Part shown: in pieces, positions 37,285 through 47,512 of the stretch | How positions within the stretch are numbered: the first letter of the stretch is position 1 | Layout of the letters: every line of letters begins with the position of its first letter | DNA from: Micromonospora ferruginea | Lineage (GTDB): Bacteria; Actinomycetota; Actinomycetes; Mycobacteriales; Micromonosporaceae | DNA length: 64,000 bases | Assembly: GCF_013694245.2 (NCBI RefSeq) | Contig: NZ_CP059322.2 | Span: 3,293,001 to 3,357,000 of the forward strand | Direction of reading: 5' to 3' | Translations under genes and position numbers: made by a program | The notes under the pieces: generated by a model | What the model saw: the letters and a program-made list of their open reading frames with translations, nothing else | Database searches by the model: none | Told to the model about the DNA's origin: nothing

Positions 37285-38634
37285 TCAGATCGGCAGGCGG
37301 CGACGGGCCTTCCCGTCCGCGGCCTCCCGCAGGATCTCCAGGTAGGGGCCGAGCTGGTCCTCGCGGAACAGACCTTCGGTCGCGGTGGCCGGCACGACCG
37401 GCAACCGGCCCGTCCGCTCCTTGACGTCGAGCCACTCCCGCAGTTGGGCCGCGATCATCGCCGGTTCGTTGCGCACGACCCCGGCGCCCCGGTCCCGCAG
37501 CAGCTTCGCCGCCACCCCGCCCTCGTACCCGAGAAGCAGGATCGGACGCCGGGCCTGGAGGTAGTCGAAGATCTTGCCGGTGACCGTCCCGGCGTCACGG
37601 GGGTCGTTCCACATGAGCAGGACGAGCGCGTCGGCGTCCGCCTGGACGCGCCAGGACTTCTCCTGCGACACCTGCCCGAGGAGGGTCACCGAGTCGGCGA
37701 CCCCGGCGCGCTCGACGGCGGCGCGGACGATCCCGTGATCCACCCCGGCGAAGACCACGTGCACCCGGGCGGCATCCGGCCCGAGCAGGGCGATCGCGTC
37801 GAGCAACGGACCGGGGTCGCGGCGTCCCGGGTAGACGTATCCGGTGTGCGCCAGCGTCAACGTGGCACGGCCCTGACCGTCACCGAGCGGCACCGCGTGG
37901 GCGGACTCCGCCGGCACGGGCCTGCGGTCGATGCCGTTCATCACCACTCGGGTGTCCACCCCGAACGTCCGGCGAACCGTCTCCGCCAGCGGCTCCGACA
38001 CGGTCACACAGGTCGTCACCGACCGCAGCACGCGTCGCTCCAGGCTCTCGTCGATCGCCCGGCGCGGCGCGGACCGCACCCAGTACTCGTTCCCGACGGA
38101 CCAGAGATCCCGGTAGTCGGCGACCCAGGGCACGCGCAACCGCCGAGCGATCGACGCCGCGACCAGGAAGCCGGAGAACGGCGGGCCCGACACCAGGACG
38201 ACATCGGGACGCCACTCGCCCACCGCCGCACGGAAGGCGCGGATGGCCGGACGGATCCAGTTGACCTGCGCGTCGGGAACGAGGACCTCCAGGCCGGCGC
38301 GCACGAGCGCGTGTCTCACGCCGGCCCGCAGCCGGCTCAGTGGCGGCGTCCGTCCGGCGGAACCGCCGTCCGTCGGCGCGCCCGCCGTGGAGGTGGGCCG
38401 GGGAATCCGGGGCGAGGGCAGGGCGCGGATCACCTGCGCCTCGGGCAGCGGGGTCCGTTCGCCACCCTGGTCCGCACCGATGGCGGTCAGCACCCGCACG
38501 TCCCAGCCGTGATGGTGAGCGAACGCGGCCAGGGCCGCGGGCCTTCGGGCACCGACCGTCTCCGCGGGTGGAAAGTGGTAGGACACGATCAGCAGACGCC
38601 GCGTCGTACCGGAATCTCCCGGTGTCTCGGTCAC
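37285..38634 (-). CDS. GT4-type glycosyltransferase
   Basis: A 449-residue GT-B enzyme of the WbuB-like group. The acceptor domain begins LLIVSYHFPPAETVGARR (about 14-31), a typical PP-x-G-A motif. A low-complexity Pro/Thr/Gly linker sits near residues 75-95. VADYRDLWSVGNEYW (about 188) and the C-terminal GTVTGKIFDYLQARRPILLLG (about 355-375) are donor-site features. AAAGGAG lies 10 nt before the GTG at 38634 and only 1 nt before a GTG at 38643, so the shorter start is preferred. It is separated from the flippase gene by about 90 nt and likely extends the same repeat unit. Confidence 0.85.
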   Translation of the reverse strand: MTETPGDSGTTRRLLIVSYHFPPAETVGARRPAALAAFAHHHGWDVRVLTAIGADQGGERTPLPEAQVIRALPSPRIPRPTSTAGAPTDGGSAGRTPPLSRLRAGVRHALVRAGLEVLVPDAQVNWIRPAIRAFRAAVGEWRPDVVLVSGPPFSGFLVAASIARRLRVPWVADYRDLWSVGNEYWVRSAPRRAIDESLERRVLRSVTTCVTVSEPLAETVRRTFGVDTRVVMNGIDRRPVPAESAHAVPLGDGQGRATLTLAHTGYVYPGRRDPGPLLDAIALLGPDAARVHVVFAGVDHGIVRAAVERAGVADSVTLLGQVSQEKSWRVQADADALVLLMWNDPRDAGTVTGKIFDYLQARRPILLLGYEGGVAAKLLRDRGAGVVRNEPAMIAAQLREWLDVKERTGRLPVVPATATEGLFREDQLGPYLEILREAADGKARRRLPI

Positions 38635-38726
38635 GATCCGCACACTCCTTTCTGGCCCGGCAAAGGATCAACGAGTCTTTCCATGCGAAGACGTGGCAGA
38701 AGATCAAGCTGCCGCGCCGAGGCGCC

Positions 38727-40055
38727 TCAACTCTGTGGCACGAGCTGCGGCCGGGAACGCGACTCACGTCCGGCCCGGCTGGCCACCGTCACCACCCGAA
38801 GCGACATCAGCCAGCCGACGCCGTAGGTCAGGGCGCCGGCGATGCCGAACGCCCAGATCGCGACCAGCGGAGAACCACCGAGCAGCGCCACCAGCGAGAC
38901 CGCTCCGGCGACCGCGACAAGTCGGCCGACGTCCCAGGCGAGTTGCAGCCCCTGCCGCTCGAACACGACCAGGGTCTGCGAGAGCGGGGACGCGATGAAC
39001 TGAGCGGCCATGAAGACGGCCATGCCCTGCGCGAAGCTGCCGCTGCTGTGCCACTGCGGCCCGAATATCAGGGAGAACACCCCCGGCGCGCCGACCACGA
39101 CGGCAAGCGCGCTGACGGCCGCGATCAACGCCAGCTTCCGGCTCGCGCTCACGAAGACTCGCCGGCTCCCGGCGGGTGCCTCGCGGGCGGTCCGGGCGAT
39201 CTCCGCCAGATAGACCTGGGCGACGGCAGAGGCCACCAGGGCGGCTGGCATCGCGATCACCCGCTGGGTCAACCCCAACCAACCGGCGACGGCGCTCCCG
39301 TACCAGAACGCGATGAGCAGGACCGGGAGCTGGGTGCCGAGGATGTTGAGCAGACCGGACGGAGCCATGAGGAGCGGAAACCGCCGATACCGTCGAGCCA
39401 CCGCCAGCAGCCGCCGAGGTCCGTGGTCCGCCTTCACCGCCACGCCCTGCCCGCTCGCGTCCCGGAGAAGGACGACGGCGGCCACCACCTGACCGAACCC
39501 GAACCCCAGTGTCAGTCCGCCGGTACGCAGACCCGCGACACCGGCCACGATCTGCGTGACCACGACACCGGCGGACTGGAACAGGTTGCGCCGTCCGATC
39601 GCCCCGTACCGACGGTGTCGGACGGCGAGTTGGTTGAGCACGAGGACCACACCCATCGCCGCGGCGGAGGGTGGGACCACCCACAGCCAGGGCGCCAGCT
39701 CCGGCTGACCGAACCACCGGGCCACCTCGTCGCCGGCCAGCAGCACCAGGACCGAGCCCAGGCCGGCGGTCGCGCACACCGCGACGAGGCCGAGGCCCAC
39801 CAGCGCGCGGGCGACGCTCTCCTGTTCGGCCAACGGGATCGCCATCTCGAACCGGAGCGCCGCCACCGTGCCGACGGTGACCGCCAACGCGGCGACGACG
39901 GTGAGATGGCCGAAGTCAGCGGGGCGGTAGAGCCTGGCCAGCAGGGGCGCAGCCGCCAGGGCGAGAACCTGCCCACCCGCGGATCCGGCGGCAACGCTGA
40001 TGACCCCTCGCCGGCCCGCCGACAGCGTCGGCCATGCGGATGCCCGCCACCTCAC
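38727..40055 (-). CDS. Wzx-like polysaccharide flippase (MOP superfamily)
   Basis: Membrane transporter of 442 residues with about 12 hydrophobic segments and few charged loops. It begins VRWRASAWPTLSAGRRGVISVAAGSAGGQVLALAAAPLLA, typical of lipid-linked oligosaccharide flippases. It should move the undecaprenyl-linked repeat unit across the membrane. GTG at 40055 overlaps the polymerase stop as GTGA, and GAAGG lies 8 nt upstream; a longer start at 40124 would run through the polymerase gene. Pairing with a Wzy-like gene supports a Wzx/Wzy-type pathway. Confidence 0.87.
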   Translation of the reverse strand: MRWRASAWPTLSAGRRGVISVAAGSAGGQVLALAAAPLLARLYRPADFGHLTVVAALAVTVGTVAALRFEMAIPLAEQESVARALVGLGLVAVCATAGLGSVLVLLAGDEVARWFGQPELAPWLWVVPPSAAAMGVVLVLNQLAVRHRRYGAIGRRNLFQSAGVVVTQIVAGVAGLRTGGLTLGFGFGQVVAAVVLLRDASGQGVAVKADHGPRRLLAVARRYRRFPLLMAPSGLLNILGTQLPVLLIAFWYGSAVAGWLGLTQRVIAMPAALVASAVAQVYLAEIARTAREAPAGSRRVFVSASRKLALIAAVSALAVVVGAPGVFSLIFGPQWHSSGSFAQGMAVFMAAQFIASPLSQTLVVFERQGLQLAWDVGRLVAVAGAVSLVALLGGSPLVAIWAFGIAGALTYGVGWLMSLRVVTVASRAGRESRSRPQLVPQS

Positions 40056-41383
40056 CCGACGACCTTCGACGGTCCGGTCTGCCGACGCGCCCCGGCCTCC
40101 CCCGCGAGCGGCACGAGGCGCCACGAGGCGTCGGCACCACCGACCGCCGGGTGCCGGGTCGAGGGGACGCCGGGACGTCGGGAGGTCGCGCGGGTCGCGC
40201 CGGCGAGTACGAGCACTCCGAGGGCCAGCGCGGCGAACAGTGGACGGTCGCCGTTGATGTCGCCGGACGTCGAGACGGCAACCGCGTAGAACGTCACCAG
40301 AGCGAGCGCGAACCCGGCGGCGGGGTCACGCCGGCTCGAGCGCCAGAGCCCGACGGCCACCACCACGACGGCCAGCGCGAAGGCGCCCGCCACCCACCAG
40401 CCCGACTCCGCCGGCAGCTCGAGCCACAGGTTGTGCGGGTAGTTGTGCATCGGCATGTCGGCGTAGTAGCTCCAGTTGCCGACGCCTACGCCGCCGGGGT
40501 GCTCGGCGATCATCGGCAGGGTGACGTCGCGCATCGCGGCCCGCGCACTGCCGTGCAACTCCTCGCTCGGGTCGACCACGAACGCGTACACCCTCGGGGG
40601 CAGCAGTGACGGCAGGGCGATCACCGTCACCACCAGAGCACCCATCAGCCCCAGGCCGACCCATTCGCGGCGGGTCCGGCGGATCTTCAGCCGGAGCCCG
40701 GCGAGCACGAGCACGAAGAGGGCCACCACCGCCGCCAGCAACGGCCCCCGGGAGCCGGTCGCGAACAGGCCGAGGAGGAGCAGCGCCGCCGCGCCCGCGG
40801 TCCACCAGACGGACAGCCGCTTCTTGAGAGACAGCCAGATGAGCGCCACGATCGCGCCACCGATCGCCCTCGCGACCCAGATCGGGTTGGCGCCGAACCC
40901 GGTCGCCCGGCCGTTCTCCGGGTCACCGACCAGAGCGGCGACCGCAAGCACCAGACCGGACACGACGAACACCGCGGCGAAAGCCTCGACGTCCCGTCGC
41001 CCTCGCAGCACCGCGACCGCCAGAGCGGCGAACATCGTCAGAGTCACCAGGAGGAAGAACTTCTGCTGGCCGTACTCCGTCTGGGGTGGCTCGAGGATCG
41101 GCGGCAGGGCAAGGATCCCGAAGGTCGTCAACACCGCGCACACCACCATCCTCGCCCGCGACTGCCCGCTGAGGATGTCGTGCAGGAGCAACGGAACCGC
41201 CAGGACCACCGCGGTGATCAGGAGTCCCCGGCCGACCAGGCGCGGAAACAGGTCGAAGTTGAGAAGAGCCACCACGGCGACGGCCCGCACCACGGCCGAG
41301 GCCGCGGTGGCCTGCGGCGGCGTCCGCTCCAGCCCGATCGGTCCGCCCGCGGCCGTCGGGACACGGCCGCCGATCATCACCAT
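40052..41383 (-). CDS. O-antigen ligase/polymerase-like (Wzy/WaaL) membrane protein
   Basis: A 443-residue polytopic protein with about 11 membrane helices and one large external loop (about residues 270-340). That loop contains PPRVYAFVVDPSEELHGSARAAM and HPGGVGVGNWSYYADMPMHNYPHNLWLELPAESG; the H-N-x-x-L/W-L-E pattern is typical of the O-antigen ligase/polymerase superfamily. It probably polymerises flipped repeat units on the outer face. ATG at 41383 follows AAGGAA by 8 nt. It is coupled to the flippase by a GTGA overlap. Ligase rather than polymerase activity cannot be excluded. Confidence 0.85.
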   Translation of the reverse strand: MVMIGGRVPTAAGGPIGLERTPPQATAASAVVRAVAVVALLNFDLFPRLVGRGLLITAVVLAVPLLLHDILSGQSRARMVVCAVLTTFGILALPPILEPPQTEYGQQKFFLLVTLTMFAALAVAVLRGRRDVEAFAAVFVVSGLVLAVAALVGDPENGRATGFGANPIWVARAIGGAIVALIWLSLKKRLSVWWTAGAAALLLLGLFATGSRGPLLAAVVALFVLVLAGLRLKIRRTRREWVGLGLMGALVVTVIALPSLLPPRVYAFVVDPSEELHGSARAAMRDVTLPMIAEHPGGVGVGNWSYYADMPMHNYPHNLWLELPAESGWWVAGAFALAVVVVAVGLWRSSRRDPAAGFALALVTFYAVAVSTSGDINGDRPLFAALALGVLVLAGATRATSRRPGVPSTRHPAVGGADASWRLVPLAGEAGARRQTGPSKVVG

Positions 41384-41492
41384 CTCGCACGTTCCTTCCG
41401 GGCAGAACCGCTTGTGCTGACGAAGACCGGTCCCGACGGCGGCCGATGACGGTGCCCGACGGGGCCGTGACGGCCGAGGAGCCCCACTCCGG

Positions 41493-42221
41493 TCATGCCC
41501 GTGCCGGTGCGCCGACGGGCAGCAGCATGTCCCGGACATCGGCGAAGCACCGGTTGGCCTCGTCGTAGTCCTCGGGCCGCCCGATGTCGAGCCAGTAGCC
41601 GTCGAACTCGTAGCCGGCCGGCGGCTCCCCCCGACCCAACAGGTCGAGCACCAGTTGGTCGAACCCGAAGGGTTGCCCCACCGGGTAGCGGGCGATGGTG
41701 TCCCGGGAGAGCCCGTAGACACCCATGCTCACCCGGTAGTGCAGGACCGGCTTCTCGGCGAATGAGGTGATCTTGTCGCCGGCCAGCTCCAACACCCCGA
41801 AGTCGATCTTGACGGTGCGCCGGTAGGTGGCGACCGTCAGCGGCGCGCCCGAGCGCGCGTGAGTCGCCAGCAGGTCGGCGTAGTCGAGATCGGTGAGCAC
41901 GTCGCCGTTCATCACCAGGAAGTGCTCGGGCAGGCGATGCCGGATCCCGAAGAGCGGCCCGATGGTCGACAGCGGCTTGTCCTCCTCGACGTAGTCGACG
42001 TTCAGACCGAAGCGGGAGCCGTCGCCGACGAACGCCCGGATCAACGCGCCGAGGTGGTTGATCGCCAACGTCACGTGGGTGAAGCCACGGTCGGCGAGTT
42101 GACGCAGCACGATCTCGAGGATCGCGTAGCTCTCCCCGATCGGCACGAGCGGCTTCGGCAACGTGGAGGTGTAGGGCCGCAGCCGAACCCCCGCGCCGCC
42201 GGCCATGATCACGACATGCAT
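41493..42221 (-). CDS. Sugar-1-phosphate nucleotidyltransferase
   Basis: Activates a sugar-1-phosphate with an NTP. The 242-residue protein has the nucleotide loop VIMAGGAGVRLRPYT (about residues 4-18), the PKPLVPIG lysine motif (about 22-29), the metal-binding Asp in FLVMNGDVLTDLDY (about 107) and FAEKPVLHY (about 158). Such short forms, without a C-terminal beta-helix, include mannose-1-phosphate guanylyltransferase and glucose-1-phosphate transferases. ATG at 42221 has GGAGAG about 5 nt upstream; a 9-residue longer start is less likely. It is first in the leftward block with the Wzy- and Wzx-like genes. Confidence 0.87.
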   Translation of the reverse strand: MHVVIMAGGAGVRLRPYTSTLPKPLVPIGESYAILEIVLRQLADRGFTHVTLAINHLGALIRAFVGDGSRFGLNVDYVEEDKPLSTIGPLFGIRHRLPEHFLVMNGDVLTDLDYADLLATHARSGAPLTVATYRRTVKIDFGVLELAGDKITSFAEKPVLHYRVSMGVYGLSRDTIARYPVGQPFGFDQLVLDLLGRGEPPAGYEFDGYWLDIGRPEDYDEANRCFADVRDMLLPVGAPARA

Positions 42222-42370
42222 CGGCTCTCCACTCGTCCCCCGCTCCACCTCGCGTTCAACGAGCCGGATCCGCGCTTGGGTACGGAAATCACCTGTTCGG
42301 GGGCACTTTCCCGGCTCCGCGCCTTCCGGTAAGTCCAGCGGCCCGCGCGTCGCTGTGGTGAGCTGTACCC

Positions 42371-43300
42371 GTGGCGGGCTACGTGTTCGGGCTGGTGCTG
42401 CACCCCACCCGGGACGTGGCCGAGGTCGTCGGGATCATCACGGACTGGGCCGGCCGGCACGGCAAGACCCTCGCGGTACGCGCGGAGGACCGGCACCGGG
42501 TGCCGGCGTCGGTGGAGGCGGTGCCGGGCGGCGAGTTGGCCGCCCGCTGCGACGCGCTGATCAGCATCGGCGGGGACGGCACCATGCTCGGCGCGCTGCG
42601 GATGGCGGTGCGCGACCCGAAGCCGGTGCTCGGCGTGCACCTGGGTCGGGTGGGCTTCCTGGTCGAGGTGCAGCCGCCGGACCTGCCCCGGGCGCTGGAA
42701 CGGCTGGTCGCGCACGACTTCACCGTCGAGTCGCACGCCTGCCTGGCCTGCGACGTGTGCGGCGACGACGTGGTGGCGTTCAACGACATCGCGCTGGTCC
42801 GGCAACCCGGGGCCGGCTTCGTCACCGCCACCCTGGCCGTGGACGGCCAGCAGTACGGCTACTACCGGTGCGACGCGCTGGTGGTGAGCACGCCGACCGG
42901 CTCCACCGCGTACAGCTACGCCGCCGGCGGGCCGCTGATCTCGCCGGCGACGGAGGCGCTGGTGGTGACGCCGTCGGCCCCGATGGCCGGGATCTCCCGC
43001 TCGGTGCTGCTCTCCCCGCACGAGAGCGTGCACCTGGAGCTGCGGCCCGACTCGGCGCCGGTGGCGGTGGAGATGGACGGGCTGTTGATCCGCCAGGCGG
43101 CGACCGGCGGCTCGGTGCACGTGCGCTACGTCCGCGACGCCGGCCAGGTGGTCCGGCTCGACCCCCGCCGCTACCAGGAACGCAACCAGCTCAAGCTGAG
43201 CCTGCTGGACCTGCCGCTGCTGCCCGACCAGCTCCGCGAGCTGCTGCCGGACGGATTGCGGGAGCAGCTCAACCGCCGCGAGCTGCCCCCGCCCCGGTGA
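42371..43300 (+). CDS. nadK: NAD kinase
   Basis: Phosphorylates NAD+ to NADP+ with ATP. The 309-residue protein has the hallmark GGDGTMLGALR (about residues 67-77), FNDIALVR (about 137) and the glycine-rich TPTGSTAYSYAAGGPLI (about 176-192). Length is normal. The GTG start lacks a Shine-Dalgarno sequence. It converges with pgm with only 4 nt between stops. Whether the genome has a second NAD kinase elsewhere cannot be judged from this window. Confidence 0.92.
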   Translation: MAGYVFGLVLHPTRDVAEVVGIITDWAGRHGKTLAVRAEDRHRVPASVEAVPGGELAARCDALISIGGDGTMLGALRMAVRDPKPVLGVHLGRVGFLVEVQPPDLPRALERLVAHDFTVESHACLACDVCGDDVVAFNDIALVRQPGAGFVTATLAVDGQQYGYYRCDALVVSTPTGSTAYSYAAGGPLISPATEALVVTPSAPMAGISRSVLLSPHESVHLELRPDSAPVAVEMDGLLIRQAATGGSVHVRYVRDAGQVVRLDPRRYQERNQLKLSLLDLPLLPDQLRELLPDGLREQLNRRELPPPR

Positions 43301-43304
43301 CGCC

Positions 43305-44945
43305 TCAGCCGCCGAGCACGCCGTCGACCAGCGACTTGGCCTCGTCCTGGATCCGGGCCAGGTGCTCCGGACCCTGGAACGACTCGGCATAGATCTTGTA
43401 GACGTCCTCGGTGCCGGACGGCCGGGCGGCGAACCAGCCCGACTCGGTGGTCACCTTCAGCCCGCCGATCGCGGCGCCGTTGCCCGGCGCGCTGGTCAGC
43501 ACCGCGGTGATCGGCTCGCCGGCCAGCTCGGTCGCGCTGACCTGCTCCGGCGAGAGCTTCGCCAGGACCGCCTTCTCCTCCCGCCCGGCCGGGGCGTCGA
43601 TCCGCGCGTAGGCCGGCGCGCCGAACTTCTCGGCCAGCTCGGCCCAGTGCTCGCTCGGCGTCCGCCCGGTGGTGGCGATGATCTCGGCGGCGAGCAGGCA
43701 GAGCAGGATGCCGTCCTTGTCGGTGGTCCAGGTGCTGCCGTCGCGGCGCAGGAAGGACGCGCCGGCGCTCTCCTCACCGCCGAAGCCGACCGAGCCGTCG
43801 AGCAGGCCGGGCACGAACCACTTGAACCCGACCGGCACCTCCAGCAGGGTCCGGCCCAGGTCGGCCGCGACGCGGTCGATCATCGAGGAGGAGACGAGCG
43901 TCTTGCCCACCGCCGCGGCCGGGCTCCACCGGTCCCGGGTACGGAACAGGTGGCCGATCGCCACCGCCAGGTAGTGGTTGGGGTTCATCAGCCCGCCGTC
44001 CGGCGTGACGATGCCGTGCCGGTCGGCGTCGGCGTCGTTGCCGGTGGAGACCTGGAACCTGTCGCGGGCGGCGATCAGCGAGGCCATCGCGTTCGGCGAG
44101 GAGCAGTCCATCCGGATCTTGCCGTCGCCGTCGAGGGTCATGAACCGCCAGGTCGGGTCCACCTCCGGGTTGATCACCGTGAGGTCGAGGCGGTGCCGCT
44201 CGGCGATCTCCCCCCAGTACGCCACGCTCGCCCCGCCCATCGGGTCGGCGCCGATGCGCACCCCGGCGTCCCGGATCGCGTCGATGTCCAGTGCGGCGGG
44301 CAGGTCGTCGACGTAGTGGGCGAGGAAGTCGTACTCCCCGGTGGTGTCCGCGGCGCGCGCCCGCGCGTACGGGATGCGCTTCACCTCCTTGAGCCCGGCG
44401 GCGAGGATGGCGTTCGCGCGGTCCTGGATCCACTTCGTGACGTCGGTGTCGGCGGGCCCGCCGTTGGTGGGGTTGTACTTGAACCCGCCGTCGGACGGCG
44501 GGTTGTGCGACGGGGTGATCACGACGCCGTCGGCGAGGCCGGACGTGCGGCCCCGGTTGTGGGTGAGGATGGCGTGCGAGGCCGCCGGGGTCGGGGTGTA
44601 GCCGTCGCGGCTGTCGCGCAGCACGGTGACGCCGTTGGCGGCGAGCACCTCCAGCGCGTCGGCCTCGGCCGGCGCGGACAGCGCGTGGCTGTCCCGGGCC
44701 AGGAACAGCGGCCCGTCCAGGCCCTGCTCCCGCCGGTAGTCGCAGAGCGCCTGGGTCACCGCGACGATGTGGTCGGAGTTGAACGCGTTGCGCAGGCTCG
44801 ACCCGCGGTGCCCGGAGGTGCCGAAGGAGACCTGCTGCGCCGGGTCGCTCGGGTCCGGGTGCTCGGCGTAGTAGGCGGTGACCAGCCGGGGCACGTCGAC
44901 CAGGTCGGCGGGCTCGGCGGGCTGCCCGGCACGGGGGTGGGCCAC
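43305..44945 (-). CDS. pgm: Alpha-D-glucose phosphate-specific phosphoglucomutase
   Basis: Interconverts glucose-6-phosphate and glucose-1-phosphate, the entry to both glycogen and nucleotide-sugar synthesis. The 546-residue protein has the phosphoserine loop [11 protein letters not shown] (about residue 142), metal loop [10 protein letters not shown] (about 304), sugar-specificity loop GFGGEESAG (about 391) and phosphate-binding [12 protein letters not shown] (about 511). GTG at 44945 has GGAGG 8 nt upstream. It lies 34 nt downstream of glgC on the same strand, so supply of glucose-1-phosphate and its activation are probably co-transcribed. Confidence 0.95.
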   Translation of the reverse strand: MAHPRAGQPAEPADLVDVPRLVTAYYAEHPDPSDPAQQVSFGTSGHRGSSLRNAFNSDHIVAVTQALCDYRREQGLDGPLFLARDSHALSAPAEADALEVLAANGVTVLRDSRDGYTPTPAASHAILTHNRGRTSGLADGVVITPSHNPPSDGGFKYNPTNGGPADTDVTKWIQDRANAILAAGLKEVKRIPYARARAADTTGEYDFLAHYVDDLPAALDIDAIRDAGVRIGADPMGGASVAYWGEIAERHRLDLTVINPEVDPTWRFMTLDGDGKIRMDCSSPNAMASLIAARDRFQVSTGNDADADRHGIVTPDGGLMNPNHYLAVAIGHLFRTRDRWSPAAAVGKTLVSSSMIDRVAADLGRTLLEVPVGFKWFVPGLLDGSVGFGGEESAGASFLRRDGSTWTTDKDGILLCLLAAEIIATTGRTPSEHWAELAEKFGAPAYARIDAPAGREEKAVLAKLSPEQVSATELAGEPITAVLTSAPGNGAAIGGLKVTTESGWFAARPSGTEDVYKIYAESFQGPEHLARIQDEAKSLVDGVLGG

Positions 44946-44979
44946 TGCGGGATCCTCCTCGTCAGATGGGTGGGGCCGG

Positions 44980-46212
44980 TCAGGGCTCGACGCGCTGACC
45001 CTTGCCGATGACGACGATGCCGTTGTCGGACACGGTGTAGCGCTGGCGGTCCTTCTCCAGGTCGACGCCGATCTCGGCGCCCTCCGGAACGTAGACGTTC
45101 TTGTCCAGGATCGCCCGCCGGACGACCGCGTGCCGGCCGATCTCGACGCCTTCCATCAGCACCGCCCCGTCGACGTGCGCCCAGGAGTGCACCTTGACCT
45201 TCGGCGAGACGATCGAGTTCTCCACCAGCGAGCCGGAGATCACCGCCCCGGGCGAGACCATCGAGCCGACCGCCCGCCCCACCCGTTCGCCCCACTGGTG
45301 GACGAACTTGGCCGGCGGGTACGGCGGCTGGTCGGTGTAGATCGGCCAGTCGAAGTTGTAGAGGTTGAACACCGGGTGCACGTTGATCAGATCCATGTGC
45401 GCGTCGTAGAACGAGTCGAGCGTCCCCACGTCGCGCCAGTAGCCGCGGTCGCGGTCGGTGCTGCCCGGCACGTCGTTGTCCTTGAAGTCGTAGACGTTGG
45501 CCTCGCCGCGCTCGACAAGCATCGGGATGATGCTGCCGCCCATGTCGTGCTTGCTGGTCTTGTCCTCCGCGTCGCGCTCGACCGCCTCACAGAGCGCCCG
45601 GGTGCTGAACACGTAGTTGCCCATCGACGCGTAGATCTCGCCCGGCGAGTCGGGCAGCCCCACCGCGTCGGTGGGCTTCTCCCGGAACGCCCGGATCCGC
45701 TTGCCGTCCTCGCCGACCTCGATCACGCCGAACTGGTCGGCCATCGACAGCGGCTGGCGGATGCCGGCCACGGTCACCCCGGCGCCGGAGGCGATGTGGT
45801 CCTCCACCATCTGCCGGGGATCCATCCGGTAGATGTGGTCCGCGCCGAAGACGATCACGTGGTCCGGCTGCTCGTCGTTGATCAGGTTGAAGCTCTGGTA
45901 GATCGCGTCGGCCGAGCCGGCGAACCACCACGGGCCGCGGCGCTGCTGCGCCGGCACCGGCGTGACGTAGTTGCCGAGCAGCGTCGACATCCGCCAGGTC
46001 TTGGTGATGTGACGGTCCAGCGAGTGCGACTTGTACTGGGTCAGCACGACGATCTTGAGAAAGCCGGCGTTCGCCAGGTTGGAGAGGACGAAGTCGACCA
46101 TGCGGTACATCCCGCCGAAGGGGACGGCCGGCTTCGCCCGGTCGGTGGTCAGGGGCATGAGGCGCTTGCCCTCCCCGCCGGCCAGGACGATCGCGAGCAC
46201 CTTGGCAGCCAT
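44980..46212 (-). CDS. glgC: Glucose-1-phosphate adenylyltransferase
   Basis: Makes ADP-glucose from glucose-1-phosphate and ATP. The 410-residue protein has the pyrophosphorylase motif [13 protein letters not shown] (about 11-23) with KPAVPFGG, substrate-binding [16 protein letters not shown] (about 124), FREKP (about 180) and a C-terminal left-handed beta-helix domain (about 300-405) used for allosteric control. ATG at 46212 lies 6 nt after TAGCGT on the minus strand, so it is predicted leaderless. It is divergent from glgM, the arrangement also known in mycobacteria. Confidence 0.95.
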   Translation of the reverse strand: MAAKVLAIVLAGGEGKRLMPLTTDRAKPAVPFGGMYRMVDFVLSNLANAGFLKIVVLTQYKSHSLDRHITKTWRMSTLLGNYVTPVPAQQRRGPWWFAGSADAIYQSFNLINDEQPDHVIVFGADHIYRMDPRQMVEDHIASGAGVTVAGIRQPLSMADQFGVIEVGEDGKRIRAFREKPTDAVGLPDSPGEIYASMGNYVFSTRALCEAVERDAEDKTSKHDMGGSIIPMLVERGEANVYDFKDNDVPGSTDRDRGYWRDVGTLDSFYDAHMDLINVHPVFNLYNFDWPIYTDQPPYPPAKFVHQWGERVGRAVGSMVSPGAVISGSLVENSIVSPKVKVHSWAHVDGAVLMEGVEIGRHAVVRRAILDKNVYVPEGAEIGVDLEKDRQRYTVSDNGIVVIGKGQRVEP

Positions 46213-46306
46213 GGTCAGACGCTATCCACCCCGACGCGACTTCACCACTCGGACGCCCACACTTGCGCACCCGGTGCGATCCGGCACTCTGCACTAGGGT
46301 GCGGGC

Positions 46307-47512
46307 ATGGCACCGTTGCGCGTCGACCTGCTCACCCGTGAATACCCGCCGGAGGTCTACGGCGGCGCCGGGGTGCACGTGGAATACCTGGCCCGGGAGC
46401 TGCGCCGGCTCGCCGAGGTGCGGGTGCACTGCTTCGGCGCGCCGCGCGACTCCCCGGGCGTGACGGCGTACCCCGAGCCGGCCGGGCTGGCCGGCGCGAA
46501 CGCCGCGCTACGGGTGATGGGCGTCGACCTGGAGATGGCCGCCGGCACCGCCGGCACCGACGTGGTGCACAGCCACACCTGGTACGCGAACCTCGCCGGG
46601 CACACCGCGAAGCTGCTGCACGGGGTGCCGCACGTGGTCAGCGCGCACAGCCTGGAGCCGCTGCGCCCGTGGAAGGCCGAGCAGCTCGGCGGCGGCTACG
46701 CGCTCTCCTCCTGGTGCGAGCGGACCGCGTTCGAGGCCGCCGACGCGATCATCGCGGTGAGCGCGGGCATGCGCCGCGACGTGCTCACCGCCTACCCGCA
46801 GGTCAACCCGGACCGGGTTCGGGTGGTCTACAACGGCATCGACACCGCGCAGTACGCCCCGGACCGGGGCACCGACGTGCTCGACCGGCTCGGCATCGAC
46901 CCGGCCCGCCCCAGCGTGGTCTACGTCGGGCGGATCACCCGGCAGAAGGGCCTGCCCTACCTGCTGCGGGCGGCTCGGGAGCTGCCCGCCGACACCCAGT
47001 TGGTGCTGCTGGCCGGCGCGCCGGACACCCCGGAGATCGGCGCGGAGGTCGAGGAGCTGGCCGCCGAGCTGCGGGCGACGCGCTCCGGCGTGGTGTGGGT
47101 GGCGGCGATGCTGCCCAAGCACGAGGTGATCCAGGTGCTCACGCACGCCACGATCTTCGTCTGCCCGTCCGTCTACGAGCCGATGGGCATCGTCAACCTG
47201 GAGGCGATGGCCTGCGAGACCGCCGTGGTGGCCACCGCCACCGGCGGCATCCCCGAGGTGGTGGCCGACGGCGAGACCGGGCTGCTGGTGCCGATCGAGC
47301 AGGCCGGCGACGGCTCCGGCACGCCGCTGGACCCGGAGCGTTTCGTGGCCGACCTGGCCGCCCGGATGAACGAGCTGCTGGCCGACCCGGCACGGATCGC
47401 CGCGTTCGGCGCGGCGGGCCGCCGGCGAGCGGTGGAGCACTTCTCCTGGTCCGCGATCGCCGACCAGACCCTCGCCGTCTACGACTCCGTGAAAGGCGGG
47501 GCCCCCGCTTAA
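46307..47512 (+). CDS. glgM: Alpha-maltose-1-phosphate synthase (GlgM), GT4 family
   Basis: Actinobacterial 'glycogen synthase' of family GT4; in mycobacteria the homologue makes maltose-1-phosphate from ADP-glucose and glucose-1-phosphate for GlgE. The 401-residue protein begins LRVDLLTREYPPEVYGGAGVHVEYLAREL. It has VVYVGRITRQKGLPYLL (about 204) and VCPSVYEPMGIVNLEAMACETAVVATATGGIPE (about 285-317). ATG at 46307 lies 6 nt after TAGGGT (46295-46300), so it is predicted leaderless. Its last seven codons and stop lie inside a repeated GC element, so the C-terminus GGAPA is repeat-derived. Context with glgC and glgE favours GlgM over classical GlgA. Confidence 0.9.
   Translation: MAPLRVDLLTREYPPEVYGGAGVHVEYLARELRRLAEVRVHCFGAPRDSPGVTAYPEPAGLAGANAALRVMGVDLEMAAGTAGTDVVHSHTWYANLAGHTAKLLHGVPHVVSAHSLEPLRPWKAEQLGGGYALSSWCERTAFEAADAIIAVSAGMRRDVLTAYPQVNPDRVRVVYNGIDTAQYAPDRGTDVLDRLGIDPARPSVVYVGRITRQKGLPYLLRAARELPADTQLVLLAGAPDTPEIGAEVEELAAELRATRSGVVWVAAMLPKHEVIQVLTHATIFVCPSVYEPMGIVNLEAMACETAVVATATGGIPEVVADGETGLLVPIEQAGDGSGTPLDPERFVADLAARMNELLADPARIAAFGAAGRRRAVEHFSWSAIADQTLAVYDSVKGGAPA

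Noticed and set aside
40056..40124. Longer start for the flippase
   Set aside because: Would overlap the polymerase gene by more than 70 bp; the GTG at 40055 forms a GTGA overlap with its own Shine-Dalgarno.
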